Origin: Mycolicibacterium rhodesiae NBB3
GTDB taxonomy: Bacteria > Actinomycetota > Actinomycetes > Mycobacteriales > Mycobacteriaceae
Direction of reading: 5' to 3'
Length of the DNA stretch: 64,000 nucleotides
Assembly: GCF_000230895.2 (NCBI RefSeq)
Contig: NC_016604.1
Location: forward strand, 3,968,001 to 4,032,000
Part shown: positions 8,872 through 16,667 of the stretch, piece after piece
Layout: the number at the start of each line of letters is the position of its first letter
Position numbering within the stretch: position 1 is the stretch's first letter
The notes under the pieces: generated by a model
Told to the model about the DNA's origin: nothing
Database searches by the model: none
The model's input: only the letters and a program-made list of their open reading frames with translations
Program-made: the position numbers and the translations under genes

Positions 8872-8886
8872 ACTCAGTATCTGAGT
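8872..8886. promoter_or_regulatory. Palindromic operator, ACTCAG-N3-CTGAGT
   Basis: ACTCAG TAT CTGAGT is a perfect six-base inverted repeat in the 70-base gap between the divergent AveC-like and TetR genes. It lies 17 bases before the AveC-like start and 40 before the TetR ATG, where a TetR dimer would block both promoters. The match of regulator and site is inferred from position. Confidence 0.6.
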
Positions 8887-8925
8887 ATCCAATGGGGATC
8901 TCAGATTCTGTGGCACACTCTCACC

Positions 8926-9528
8926 ATGGTGGAGGAGTGGACCAGGGAGCGACGCCTCGAACGCACCCGTTCGCTGCTCCTGGACGCCGCCGAGGAAGTG
9001 TTCGCCGAAAAGGGCTTCACCCCAGCGAGTCTCGACGACATTGCCCGCGCGGCGGGCTACACGAAGGGCGCCATCTACAAACACTTCGCGACCAAGGAGG
9101 ATCTCTTTCTTGCCGTGAGTGACCGCTACTGGCGCCGCTATTTCGACAACTTCGCCGAGGTGATGGCGTCGGCCAAGCAGGTCGGCGCGCGCGAATTCGA
9201 CGAGATCGCCAAGCGCTGGCGCAAGCTGAGCCGTGACCGCGGCGCCGAACATGCCGCGCTCGGTCATGAGTTCACGCTCTACCTGCTGCGAAATCCCGAA
9301 GCACGGGAACGGGTGGCTGCCAAGAGGTCTGAGGTTGTGGAGGCGCTGGCGAAGTTCATCGTGGACGGTATGGAACGACTGGGTGGCACCTTGCTGATCC
9401 CGCCCCTGACCTTCGCCCAGGTGCTCGTGGCCACCAGTGACGCCGTCGTGCTCGGCAGCGAACTGGACGACGTCGACCTCTACCGACCGATCATCGAGAT
9501 GTACACGTCGGCGATCAAACTGCCCTGA
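8926..9528 (+). CDS. TetR-family transcriptional regulator
   Basis: 200 residues from the ATG at 8926. The N-terminal HTH is textbook: TRSLLLDAAEEVFAEKGF, then SLDDIARAAGYTKGAIYKHF. The frame stays open upstream, but the extra residues would be antisense to the AveC-like gene and lack family character. The C-terminal domain is a helical ligand-binding region. Its likely target is the divergent AveC-like/ATPase/VWA operon through the palindrome at 8872-8886, and probably its own promoter. It may also affect the Rieske operon that starts 100 bases downstream. Confidence 0.9.
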   Translation: MVEEWTRERRLERTRSLLLDAAEEVFAEKGFTPASLDDIARAAGYTKGAIYKHFATKEDLFLAVSDRYWRRYFDNFAEVMASAKQVGAREFDEIAKRWRKLSRDRGAEHAALGHEFTLYLLRNPEARERVAAKRSEVVEALAKFIVDGMERLGGTLLIPPLTFAQVLVATSDAVVLGSELDDVDLYRPIIEMYTSAIKLP

Positions 9529-9628
9529 ACTGCTCGTTCTGCTGAATATCAACTACTTGCGATTGCTCGGTCGAACCGATAACGTCAAGCGCAGACAGCC
9601 CCCACAGTGATGTCGACAGGAACAGGCG

Positions 9629-10903
9629 ATGGCGCGATTCCCGAAACCACCCGAAGGCAGCTGGACGGAGCACTATCCGGACCTGGGAACCGACCCGGTG
9701 TCCTATGAGGACTCCATCAGCCCTGAGTTCTACGAGGTAGAGCGCAAAGCCGTTTTCAAACGGGCGTGGCTCAATGTCGGCCGCGTCGAACAACTTCCGC
9801 GCAAAGGTAGTTACTTCACCAAGGAGCTGAAGGTCGCCAATACCTCGATCATCGTGGTGCGGACCACGTCCGGAGAGGTCAAGGCGTATCACAACATATG
9901 CCGTCATCGCGGCAACAAGCTGGTGTGGAACGACATGCCGCTCGAGGAGACCAGCGGGGTGTGCCGGCAGTTCACCTGCAAGTACCACGCGTGGCGCTAC
10001 GACCTCGACGGACACCTGACGTTCGTGCAGCAGGAGGGGGAGTTCTTCGACCTCGACAAGAGTCGGTACGGCCTGGTGCCGGTGCATTGCGACGTGTGGG
10101 AAGGGTTCATCTTCGTCAACTTCGCACCCGAACCCGAGCAGAGCCTGCGCGATTTCCTCGGGCCGATGATCACCGGTCTGGAGGGCTATCCCTTTGCGGA
10201 GATGACCTCGCGCTTCTACTACCGCTCAGAGGTGAAGGCCAACTGGAAGCTCTACATGGACGCGTTCCAGGAGTTCTATCACGCACCCATATTGCATGCG
10301 AACCAGTCACCGTCGACGTTCTCGAAGGCAGCCGCCGAGGCGGGCTTCGAGGCACCGCATTACCGCATCGACGGACCCCACAGGTTGGTGAGCACGTCAG
10401 GCATCCGCGCGTGGGAGATGGATCCCGACATGCGCAAACCGATGGAGGACATCTGCCAGAGCGGCCTTTTCGGCCCATGGGACAAACCGGATCTCGGGCC
10501 GATGCCCGAAGGGCTGAATCCCGCCAAATGTGAACCCTGGGGCCTTGATTCGTTCCAGCTGTTCCCCAACTTCGTGATCCTGATCTGGGGTCAAGGCTGG
10601 TATCTCACCTATCACTACTGGCCCACGTCGTTCAACACGCACATCTTCGAGGGCACGCTGTACTTCCCACAGCCGCGTACCCCGCGCGAGCGCATCGCCC
10701 AAGAACTGGCGGCCGTCTCGTTCAAGGAGTACGGGCTGCAGGACGCGAACACGTTGGAGGCCACCCAGACGATGGTGGAGGCGAGGGCCGTCAACGAGTT
10801 CCTGCTGTGCGATCAGGAAGTGCTGATCCGCCATCTACACAAGGAGACTGCCGCTTGGGTGGACGACTACCGGCGCAAGACGGCGGAGGTGGGAGCGCCA
10901 TGA
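9629..10903 (+). CDS. Rieske non-heme iron oxygenase, alpha subunit (copy 1)
   Basis: 424 residues. The Rieske cluster ligands are Cys91/His93 (CRHRGNK) and Cys117/His120 (CKYHAWRYD). The mononuclear-iron His pair is His218/His223 in DAFQEFYHAPILH, bridged to the Rieske centre by Asp211; a later Asp (GLQDANT) is a candidate third ligand. Such enzymes hydroxylate or dihydroxylate aromatic or steroid-like rings with O2 and electrons from a ferredoxin. It is followed with an ATGA overlap by a 109-residue partner gene. Motif positions are identical to those of copy 2 at 14073. No classical beta-subunit gene is present. Confidence 0.95.
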   Translation: MARFPKPPEGSWTEHYPDLGTDPVSYEDSISPEFYEVERKAVFKRAWLNVGRVEQLPRKGSYFTKELKVANTSIIVVRTTSGEVKAYHNICRHRGNKLVWNDMPLEETSGVCRQFTCKYHAWRYDLDGHLTFVQQEGEFFDLDKSRYGLVPVHCDVWEGFIFVNFAPEPEQSLRDFLGPMITGLEGYPFAEMTSRFYYRSEVKANWKLYMDAFQEFYHAPILHANQSPSTFSKAAAEAGFEAPHYRIDGPHRLVSTSGIRAWEMDPDMRKPMEDICQSGLFGPWDKPDLGPMPEGLNPAKCEPWGLDSFQLFPNFVILIWGQGWYLTYHYWPTSFNTHIFEGTLYFPQPRTPRERIAQELAAVSFKEYGLQDANTLEATQTMVEARAVNEFLLCDQEVLIRHLHKETAAWVDDYRRKTAEVGAP

Positions 10904-11229
10904 CCGCGATGTTGCCCCCGGAATTTGCTGACCTGGAACGGTTCTCGAAGTGGTGTCTGGCCACCGAACCGCAGCGGTTCGAAAAGCGGCTGGCCAGTTC
11001 GATGGCCGAGATGCAGGCGTTCTACGACGCGATCACACCGCGCGCGGAGGAGGCGATCTCGTTCTGCGACAAGTTCTCCCTCGATGACATGCCCGAGGAC
11101 GTCCTGAACTTGATGCACCTTCTCTACTCGATGATCATGGTGTCGTTTCCGGTCGAGTGCTGGAAGCAACCGCGCGTGCCGGACTCCGGTGCGGCGACGC
11201 TGGACTGCCTGTCTGAACCGGTGCCGTGA
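10900..11229 (+). CDS. Small Rieske-oxygenase-linked protein (copy 1), unknown function
   Basis: 109 residues from the ATG at 10900, which overlaps the Rieske stop codon (ATGA). It is rich in acidic and aromatic residues, has no signal peptide, and contains WCLATEP, FCDKF and DVLNLMHLLYSMIMVS. It is a clear paralogue of the protein at 15347, also translationally coupled to a Rieske alpha subunit. It does not resemble the usual SnoaL-fold beta subunit (too short). A structural or electron-transfer accessory is likely, but no family function is recognised. Confidence 0.82.
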   Translation: MTAMLPPEFADLERFSKWCLATEPQRFEKRLASSMAEMQAFYDAITPRAEEAISFCDKFSLDDMPEDVLNLMHLLYSMIMVSFPVECWKQPRVPDSGAATLDCLSEPVP

Positions 11230-12476
11230 GCGATCGGATTGTCCTGCGCGCCGATCGCTGGGCCGATGTCGATGCGGGCGAGGTGCGTACGCCCGCAATG
11301 ATAGTCGTCGACGGCAACCGCATCTCCGCGGTGAATCCGGCCGAGCTGCCCGCCGGCACGACGGTTATCGACCTCGGCGACGTGACGTTGCTTCCCGGGT
11401 TGATGGACATGGAGCTCAACCTGCTGATCGGCGGTCCCGGCGGTCCAGAAGGTCTGCCGAACCCCATGCACGGCGTGCAGGACGATCCCGCCTACCGCAC
11501 GTTGCGTGGTGCGGTGAACGCGCGCACGACATTGGAGGCCGGCTTCACCACCGTGCGAAATCTCGGTCTCATGGTCAAGACCGGTGGCTACCTGCTCGAC
11601 GTCGCACTGCAACGAGCGATCGACCAGGACTGGCATGTCGGCCCGCGGATCTATCCGGCCGGGCATGCAGTCACGCCCTACGGCGGACACCTCGACCCGA
11701 CCGTCTTCCAGCGACTCGCCCCGGGCATCATGCCGCTGTCGGTCGCGGAGGGCATCGCGAATGGTGTCGACGATGTCCGAGCATGCGTTCGCTACCAGGT
11801 CAGACACGGCGCCAAGTTGATCAAGGTGTCGGCGTCGGGCGGTGTGATGTCGCACAGCACGGCGCCGGGTGCCCAGCAGTACTCGGATGAGGAGTTCGCC
11901 GCGATCGCCGACGAGGCGCACCGCGCCGGGGTACGTGTCGCCGCGCATGCTGTGGGGGACAGCGCGATTCGCGCGTGCATCCGTGCCGGCATCGACTGCA
12001 TCGAACACGGTTTCCTCGCGACCGACGACACGATCAAGTTGATGGCGGATACCGGCACGTTCCTGGTGTCGACCACCTATCTCACCGAGGCGATGGCCGT
12101 GGACCGAATCGCGCCCGAGCTTCGTAAGAAGGCCGAGGTGGTGTTTCCCCAGGCGCAGGCCATGTTGCCCAAGGCGATCGCGGCGGGAGTGCGCATCGCC
12201 TGCGGAACCGACGCCCCGGCGATCCCGCACGGGCAGAACGCCAAAGAACTGCGTGCGCTGGTGGACCGCGGGATGACGCCGATGCAGGCGATCCGCGCGG
12301 CGACCGTAACCAGCGCCGAACTGATCGACGCCGACGATGAATTGGGCCGTCTTGCACCGGGATACCTCGCCGACATCGTTGCGGTCCCCGGCGACCCGTC
12401 ACGCGACATCGCCACCACACTGGACGTCCGCTTCGTGATGAAGGATGGCCGCGTCTACAAACAGGATGGTGACTAG
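11226..12476 (+). CDS. Amidohydrolase-superfamily metal-dependent hydrolase, imidazolonepropionase-like
   Basis: 416 residues, GTG start overlapping the previous stop (GTGA). The beta-sandwich plus TIM-barrel layout is seen: PGLMD near residue 57, LIKVSASGG (candidate bridging Lys), AAHAVG and IEHGF for the later metal His residues, and GTDAP for the catalytic Asp, ending with LAPGYLADIVAV. Odd point: the first metal motif HxH after PGLMD is replaced by MELNL. Activity may therefore use fewer metals or be lost. It lies between Rieske copy 1 and the MarR gene in one operon. Confidence 0.85.
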   Translation: MSDRIVLRADRWADVDAGEVRTPAMIVVDGNRISAVNPAELPAGTTVIDLGDVTLLPGLMDMELNLLIGGPGGPEGLPNPMHGVQDDPAYRTLRGAVNARTTLEAGFTTVRNLGLMVKTGGYLLDVALQRAIDQDWHVGPRIYPAGHAVTPYGGHLDPTVFQRLAPGIMPLSVAEGIANGVDDVRACVRYQVRHGAKLIKVSASGGVMSHSTAPGAQQYSDEEFAAIADEAHRAGVRVAAHAVGDSAIRACIRAGIDCIEHGFLATDDTIKLMADTGTFLVSTTYLTEAMAVDRIAPELRKKAEVVFPQAQAMLPKAIAAGVRIACGTDAPAIPHGQNAKELRALVDRGMTPMQAIRAATVTSAELIDADDELGRLAPGYLADIVAVPGDPSRDIATTLDVRFVMKDGRVYKQDGD

Positions 12477-12478
12477 CC

Positions 12479-12949
12479 ATGGCCAGGGAAACGAGTATGG
12501 AACTCGTCGACAACCTGTTGTGGCATCTCAAGCAGGCGTGGTATTTCTCGCTGACCGCAGTGAACGACGCTGTCAGCCAGCACGGCGTCAGCACAGCGCA
12601 GATCGGCATCATGCGCCAGCTGGCCAACGAGCCGGGTCTTTCGGGCGCCGAACTCGCACGCCGGCTGCTGATCACACCGCAGGGTGTGCAACTCGCGCTG
12701 AAGGCGCTGGAACAGCGGGAGCTGGTCGAGCGCAAGCCCGATCCACAGCATGCGCGGATTTTGAAGGCCTACCTGACCGACCAGGGTCGCGACGTCGCCA
12801 ACGCGGTCGTCGGCGACGCGATCGCGGCCCACGAAGCCGTATTCGGCGTCTTGTCAGCCGAGGAGCAGGAGACGCTGCGCGACCTGCTGGCGCGCGTGGT
12901 GGAGAAGGGCACCGGCCACACATTGTTCAACGACCACATCGGGGATTAG
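12479..12949 (+). CDS. MarR-family transcriptional regulator
   Basis: 156 residues. Winged-helix features: STAQIGIMRQLANEPGLSGAELARRLLITPQGVQ (recognition helix region), then ELVERKPDPQHARILKAYLTDQGR for the wing. MarR dimers usually sense aromatic or phenolic ligands. It begins two bases after the amidohydrolase stop and is followed six bases later by the ferredoxin, so it sits inside the operon it may control. Confidence 0.88.
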   Translation: MARETSMELVDNLLWHLKQAWYFSLTAVNDAVSQHGVSTAQIGIMRQLANEPGLSGAELARRLLITPQGVQLALKALEQRELVERKPDPQHARILKAYLTDQGRDVANAVVGDAIAAHEAVFGVLSAEEQETLRDLLARVVEKGTGHTLFNDHIGD

Positions 12950-12955
12950 CAGGGG

Positions 12956-13264
12956 ATGACAGCAGAGAGTGCGTCGTGCGTCGATGCGCCGACCGAGGAA
13001 GTGACGATCGAACTCGAGGGTCGCACGACGACCACGCGGTACCGCAAGGGCGACACCTTGCTTCAGTCCGCTCGTTCGGCGGAACTGCGGCCGCCGTACT
13101 CGTGCGAGATCGGCAACTGCGGATCGTGCATGGCGCGGATCGTCGAGGGCAGTGCACACATGGTGAACAACGACGCGCTCGAGGACGACGAAGTCGCGGA
13201 AGGCTGGGTGCTGACCTGTCAGTCGCTGCCGACCAGCAGAACCGTGCGAGTGGTGTACGAGTAG
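12956..13264 (+). CDS. Plant-type 2Fe-2S ferredoxin
   Basis: 102 residues. Cluster ligands Cys50, Cys55, Cys58 (CEIGNCGSC) and Cys88 (LTCQ) give the C-x4-C-x2-C...C pattern of plant/oxygenase-type ferredoxins. It stands between the two Rieske alpha-subunit genes and is the natural electron donor to one or both. No dedicated FAD reductase gene is adjacent; the only candidate in the window is the NuoF-like flavoprotein at 27497. Confidence 0.92.
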   Translation: MTAESASCVDAPTEEVTIELEGRTTTTRYRKGDTLLQSARSAELRPPYSCEIGNCGSCMARIVEGSAHMVNNDALEDDEVAEGWVLTCQSLPTSRTVRVVYE

Positions 13265-13280
13265 TGAGGCGGAGGAACCA

Positions 13281-14027
13281 GTGATGAACCGTGTGGCAGT
13301 GGTGACCGGTGGCGCGTCCGGCATGGGCGAGGCGATCTGCCACGACCTCGGATCCCGCGGCCACAAGGTCGCCGTCCTGGATCTCAACGGCACAGCAGCG
13401 CAGCGGGTTTCCGACGAACTGCGGGAGAAGGGCGTCGATGCGATCAGTCTGTCGGTCGATGTCAGCGACCGCCGCGCAGTCGAGGAGGCGTTCGCACGGG
13501 TGCGCGCCGAGCTGGGCCCCGTTCATATCCTGGTGACCAGCGCGGGCATGGTCGACTTCTGCGCGTTCACCGACATCACGCCCGAGACGTGGAACCGGCT
13601 GATCGACGTCAACCTGACCGGAACGTTTCACTGTTGTCAGGTGGCCGTCCCCGACATGCTGGAGGCGAGCTGGGGCCGCATCGTGATGATCTCGTCCTCG
13701 AGCGCCCAGCGCGGTTCGCCGGGGATGGCGCACTACGCCGCCTCCAAGGGCGCACTGCTGTCGTTGACCAGATCTCTTGCACGCGAATACGGGCCCGCGG
13801 GTATCACGGTGAACAACATTCCGCCTTCGGCCATCGAGACACCGATGCAGCACGCGGGACAGGCCGCCGGACACCTGCCGTCGAACGAGCAGATGGCGGC
13901 AAGTGTTCCACTGGGCCACCTGGGCACCGGTGACGACATCGCGGCGGCAGTTGGCTTCCTGTGCTCCGAGCAGGCGGGCTTCATCACCGGACAGACGCTC
14001 GGCGTCAACGGCGGATCGGTGATGTGA
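13281..14027 (+). CDS. Short-chain dehydrogenase/reductase
   Basis: 248 residues. TGGASGMG binds the nucleotide; ISSSSAQRG supplies the catalytic Ser and YAASK the Tyr/Lys pair; the tail is GQTLGVNGG. GGAGG (13271-13275) fits the ATG at 13284 at least as well as the GTG at 13281. Placed between the ferredoxin and the second Rieske gene, it could dehydrogenate the diol or alcohol made by the oxygenase. Confidence 0.9.
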   Translation: MMNRVAVVTGGASGMGEAICHDLGSRGHKVAVLDLNGTAAQRVSDELREKGVDAISLSVDVSDRRAVEEAFARVRAELGPVHILVTSAGMVDFCAFTDITPETWNRLIDVNLTGTFHCCQVAVPDMLEASWGRIVMISSSSAQRGSPGMAHYAASKGALLSLTRSLAREYGPAGITVNNIPPSAIETPMQHAGQAAGHLPSNEQMAASVPLGHLGTGDDIAAAVGFLCSEQAGFITGQTLGVNGGSVM

Positions 14028-14072
14028 CGATGGCGCTGCACCCGAGAGGTCAACGACGACAGGGAGGTTCAC

Positions 14073-15350
14073 ATGGGTAAGTGGCCAAAGCCCGCCGAGG
14101 GCAGCTGGACGGAGCACTACCCCGACCTGGGCACCGGACCGATCTCCTTTCGCGACTCCATATCGCCGGAGTTCTACGAACTGGAACGCGAGGCGGTCTT
14201 CAAGCGCGCGTGGCTCAACGTCGCACGGATCGAGGAGCTTCCACGCGTCGGAAGCTACCTCACCAAGGAGATCGACGCCGCGAGAACGTCGGTCATCGTG
14301 GTCAGGGGTAGGGACCAGGAGATCCGCGCGTTCTACAACATCTGCCGGCACCGCGGAAACAAGCTGGTGTGGAACGACTTTCCCAACGAAGAGGTCAAAG
14401 GCACCTGCCGCCAGTTCACTTGCAAGTACCACGGGTGGCGTTATGACCTCAAGGGCGAGCTGACGTTCGTGCAGCAGCCTGGCGAGTTCTTCGACCTCGA
14501 CAGCGAGAAGTACGGATTGAAGCCTGTTCAGTGCGACGTGTGGAACGGGTTCATCTTCATCAACTTCGATCCCGAACCGCGTTGGAGCCTGCGGGAATTC
14601 CTCGGACCGATGATCACCGCACTCGACGACTATCCGTTCGGTTTGATGACCGAGCGTTACGAGTTCGCCGCGCAGAACAACAGCAACTGGAAGATCTTCG
14701 CCGATGCCTTTCAGGAGTACTACCATGTGCCGTCACTGCATTCGCAACAGGTGCCGTCGGCGGTGCGCCAGCCCAACGCGACCTTCGAGTGCGGACATTT
14801 CCAGATCGACGGTCCGCACCGGTTGGTGTCGACGGCGGGCACCCGACGGTGGCTGCTCGACCCGGAGTTCATGTATCCGGTCGAACGGGCAACGCGCAGT
14901 GGACTCGTCGGCCCGTGGCGAACCCCGGACACTCACTTCTCGGCCGGCCTGAACCCGGGAGGGATCGAGCCCTGGGGCATCACCAACTTCCAGATCTTCC
15001 CGAACCTCGAGATTCTGATCTACCACGGCTGGTATCTGCTGTACCGCTACTGGCCGACGTCGCACAACACGCACAGGTTCGAGGCCTACAACGCATTTCA
15101 TCCGGCGCGCACGGTGCGCGAGCGCATCGAGCACGAGGTCGCGTCCGTTGTGCTCAAGGAGTTTGCGCTGCAGGACGCAGGCATGCTGGGCGGCACGCAG
15201 GCGGCGCTGGAATACGGCCTGGACGAGCCGATAGTCGACGACTTCCCGCTGTCGGATCAGGAGATCCTCGTCCGTCATCTGCACCACGAGGCGGTCAAGT
15301 GGGTCGATGAGTACAAGGCCGAACGCAGCCCGGTTGGGGTGGGGTCATGA
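14073..15350 (+). CDS. Rieske non-heme iron oxygenase, alpha subunit (copy 2)
   Basis: 425 residues. Ligands occupy the same positions as in copy 1: Cys91/His93, Cys117/His120, bridging Asp211 and His218/His223 (DAFQEYYHVPSLH). The Rieske second motif reads CKYHGWRYD here and CKYHAWRYD in copy 1. N-terminal GSWTEHYPDLGT is shared. The two are recent paralogues, probably with different substrate ranges. It follows the SDR by 45 bases and overlaps its own small partner gene (ATGA). Confidence 0.95.
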   Translation: MGKWPKPAEGSWTEHYPDLGTGPISFRDSISPEFYELEREAVFKRAWLNVARIEELPRVGSYLTKEIDAARTSVIVVRGRDQEIRAFYNICRHRGNKLVWNDFPNEEVKGTCRQFTCKYHGWRYDLKGELTFVQQPGEFFDLDSEKYGLKPVQCDVWNGFIFINFDPEPRWSLREFLGPMITALDDYPFGLMTERYEFAAQNNSNWKIFADAFQEYYHVPSLHSQQVPSAVRQPNATFECGHFQIDGPHRLVSTAGTRRWLLDPEFMYPVERATRSGLVGPWRTPDTHFSAGLNPGGIEPWGITNFQIFPNLEILIYHGWYLLYRYWPTSHNTHRFEAYNAFHPARTVRERIEHEVASVVLKEFALQDAGMLGGTQAALEYGLDEPIVDDFPLSDQEILVRHLHHEAVKWVDEYKAERSPVGVGS

Positions 15351-15676
15351 CCCGGCTACCGAGCGCGTTCGCGGAGTTCGAGCCGTTCGCCGAAAAGTGG
15401 TGTCTGGCAACAGAGCCTGAGCGCTGGAACATGCGGCTCGCGACTCCCATGCCGGAGATCCGTGAGTTCTATGACGTGTTCACCCCCCGCTTCGAAGAGG
15501 CGATCGACTACTGCGACAAGTTCCCGCTCGAGGATGTGCCGGACGATGTGCTGAATCTGTTGCATCTCATCTACTCGATGATCATGGTCTCGATGGCCGT
15601 CGAGGTCTTCGGCACCCAGAAGCCAGCCGACTCCGCCGATGCCGTCATGCACCGCGTCAGCGCGCCGGTGCCATGA
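15347..15676 (+). CDS. Small Rieske-oxygenase-linked protein (copy 2), unknown function
   Basis: 109 residues, ATG overlapping the Rieske stop. Shares with copy 1 the segments KWCLATEP, EEAI-x2-CDKF, DVLNLLHLIYSMIMVS and a terminal PVP. The same length, same coupling and conserved core argue for an obligate partner of this oxygenase subfamily. No known domain is recognised. Confidence 0.82.
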   Translation: MTRLPSAFAEFEPFAEKWCLATEPERWNMRLATPMPEIREFYDVFTPRFEEAIDYCDKFPLEDVPDDVLNLLHLIYSMIMVSMAVEVFGTQKPADSADAVMHRVSAPVP

Positions 15677-15695
15677 CGGAGAGGACCGACCGACC

Positions 15696-16541
15696 ATGAC
15701 TGTGCTGACCATCAACAAGCTCACCTCGTCCGTCGGCGCTGAGGTCGTCGGAGTCGATTCCGATCGGCTCGCTGCCGACGACGCGTTGGGCGCGGCCGTC
15801 CTCGAAGCGCTCGAAGACAACGGCGTGCTCGTGTTTCCCGGACTACATCTCGAGCCGCAGGCGCAGGTCGCTTTCTGCCGCCGGCTCGGCGAGATCGACC
15901 ACTCCTCGGACGGGCACCACCCCGTCGCGGGGATCTACCCGGTGACGCTCGACAAGTCCAAGAACGCCTCGGCGGCCTATCTGCGCGCGACGTTCGACTG
16001 GCATATCGACGGCTGCACACCGACCAGCGACGAGCCTCCGCAGAAGGCGACCGTGCTGTCGGCCAAGCAGGTCGCCGAACGCGGCGGCGAGACCGAGTTC
16101 GCGAATTCCTACGCGGCATACGAGGCGTTCAGCGACGACGAGAAGCAGCGCTTCGACGCGCTGCGGGTGGTGCACTCGCTGGAGGCGTCCCAGCGCCGGA
16201 TCAATCCGGACCCGTCGCCGGAGTTGGTGGCGAAGTGGCGGGCGCGTCCGACCCACGAGCACCCGCTGGTGTGGACGCATCGCAGCGGCCGCAAATCGCT
16301 GGTGCTCGGCGCATCGGCCGATTACGTCGTCGGGATGGACCTCGACGAGGGGCAGGCGCTGCTGGCCGAACTGCTCGACCGGGCCACCCAGCCGGACCTG
16401 GTCTACAGCCACAAGTGGTCGGTCGGTGACACCGTCATCTGGGACAACAACGGTGTGCTGCACAGGGCGGCACCGTATGACCCCGATTCACCTCGGGAAA
16501 TGCTGCGGACCACGGTTCTGGGCCATGAGCCGATCCAGTAG
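15696..16541 (+). CDS. TauD/TfdA-family Fe(II)/2-oxoglutarate dioxygenase
   Basis: 281 residues from the ATG at 15696. The iron triad is His103 and Asp105 (DWHIDG) and His256 (DNNGVLH); Arg267 or Arg271 (REMLR) should bind 2-oxoglutarate. NGVLVFPGL is the usual family N-terminal strand. Such enzymes hydroxylate sulfonates, aryloxy acids, acyl chains or other small molecules. It follows the second Rieske pair by 19 bases and is probably last in that operon. Upstream in-frame codons overlap the previous gene and are not used. Confidence 0.9.
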   Translation: MTVLTINKLTSSVGAEVVGVDSDRLAADDALGAAVLEALEDNGVLVFPGLHLEPQAQVAFCRRLGEIDHSSDGHHPVAGIYPVTLDKSKNASAAYLRATFDWHIDGCTPTSDEPPQKATVLSAKQVAERGGETEFANSYAAYEAFSDDEKQRFDALRVVHSLEASQRRINPDPSPELVAKWRARPTHEHPLVWTHRSGRKSLVLGASADYVVGMDLDEGQALLAELLDRATQPDLVYSHKWSVGDTVIWDNNGVLHRAAPYDPDSPREMLRTTVLGHEPIQ

Positions 16542-16621
16542 TGGCCACAACGCGCTGGGCGAGTGCCCAGCCCCCTCGTTGACGCCCGGGGCACCACTAT
16601 GGAAATCTAATACCCCAATAT

Positions 16622-16636
16622 GAGAATCACGTTCTC
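16622..16636. promoter_or_regulatory. Candidate operator GAGAAT-N3-GTTCTC before P450 gene
   Basis: GAGAAT CAC GTTCTC, followed by GTG, lies 31 bases before the P450 start at 16668. The same arrangement is seen at 33236 and 47698 and a variant at 61075, so a shared regulator is likely. The 3-base spacer separates it from the KstR pattern AAC-N2-GTT. Confidence 0.5.
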
Positions 16637-16667
16637 GTGTTCAGAGATCAGTGAAACGGAGTAGCGC

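Noticed and set aside
7996..9552. 518-codon minus-strand open frame
   Set aside because: Overlaps the TetR gene on the opposite strand and the AveC-like gene in another frame, both of which have strong family motifs.
12927..14726. 599-codon minus-strand open frame
   Set aside because: Antisense to the SDR and Rieske genes; no motif.
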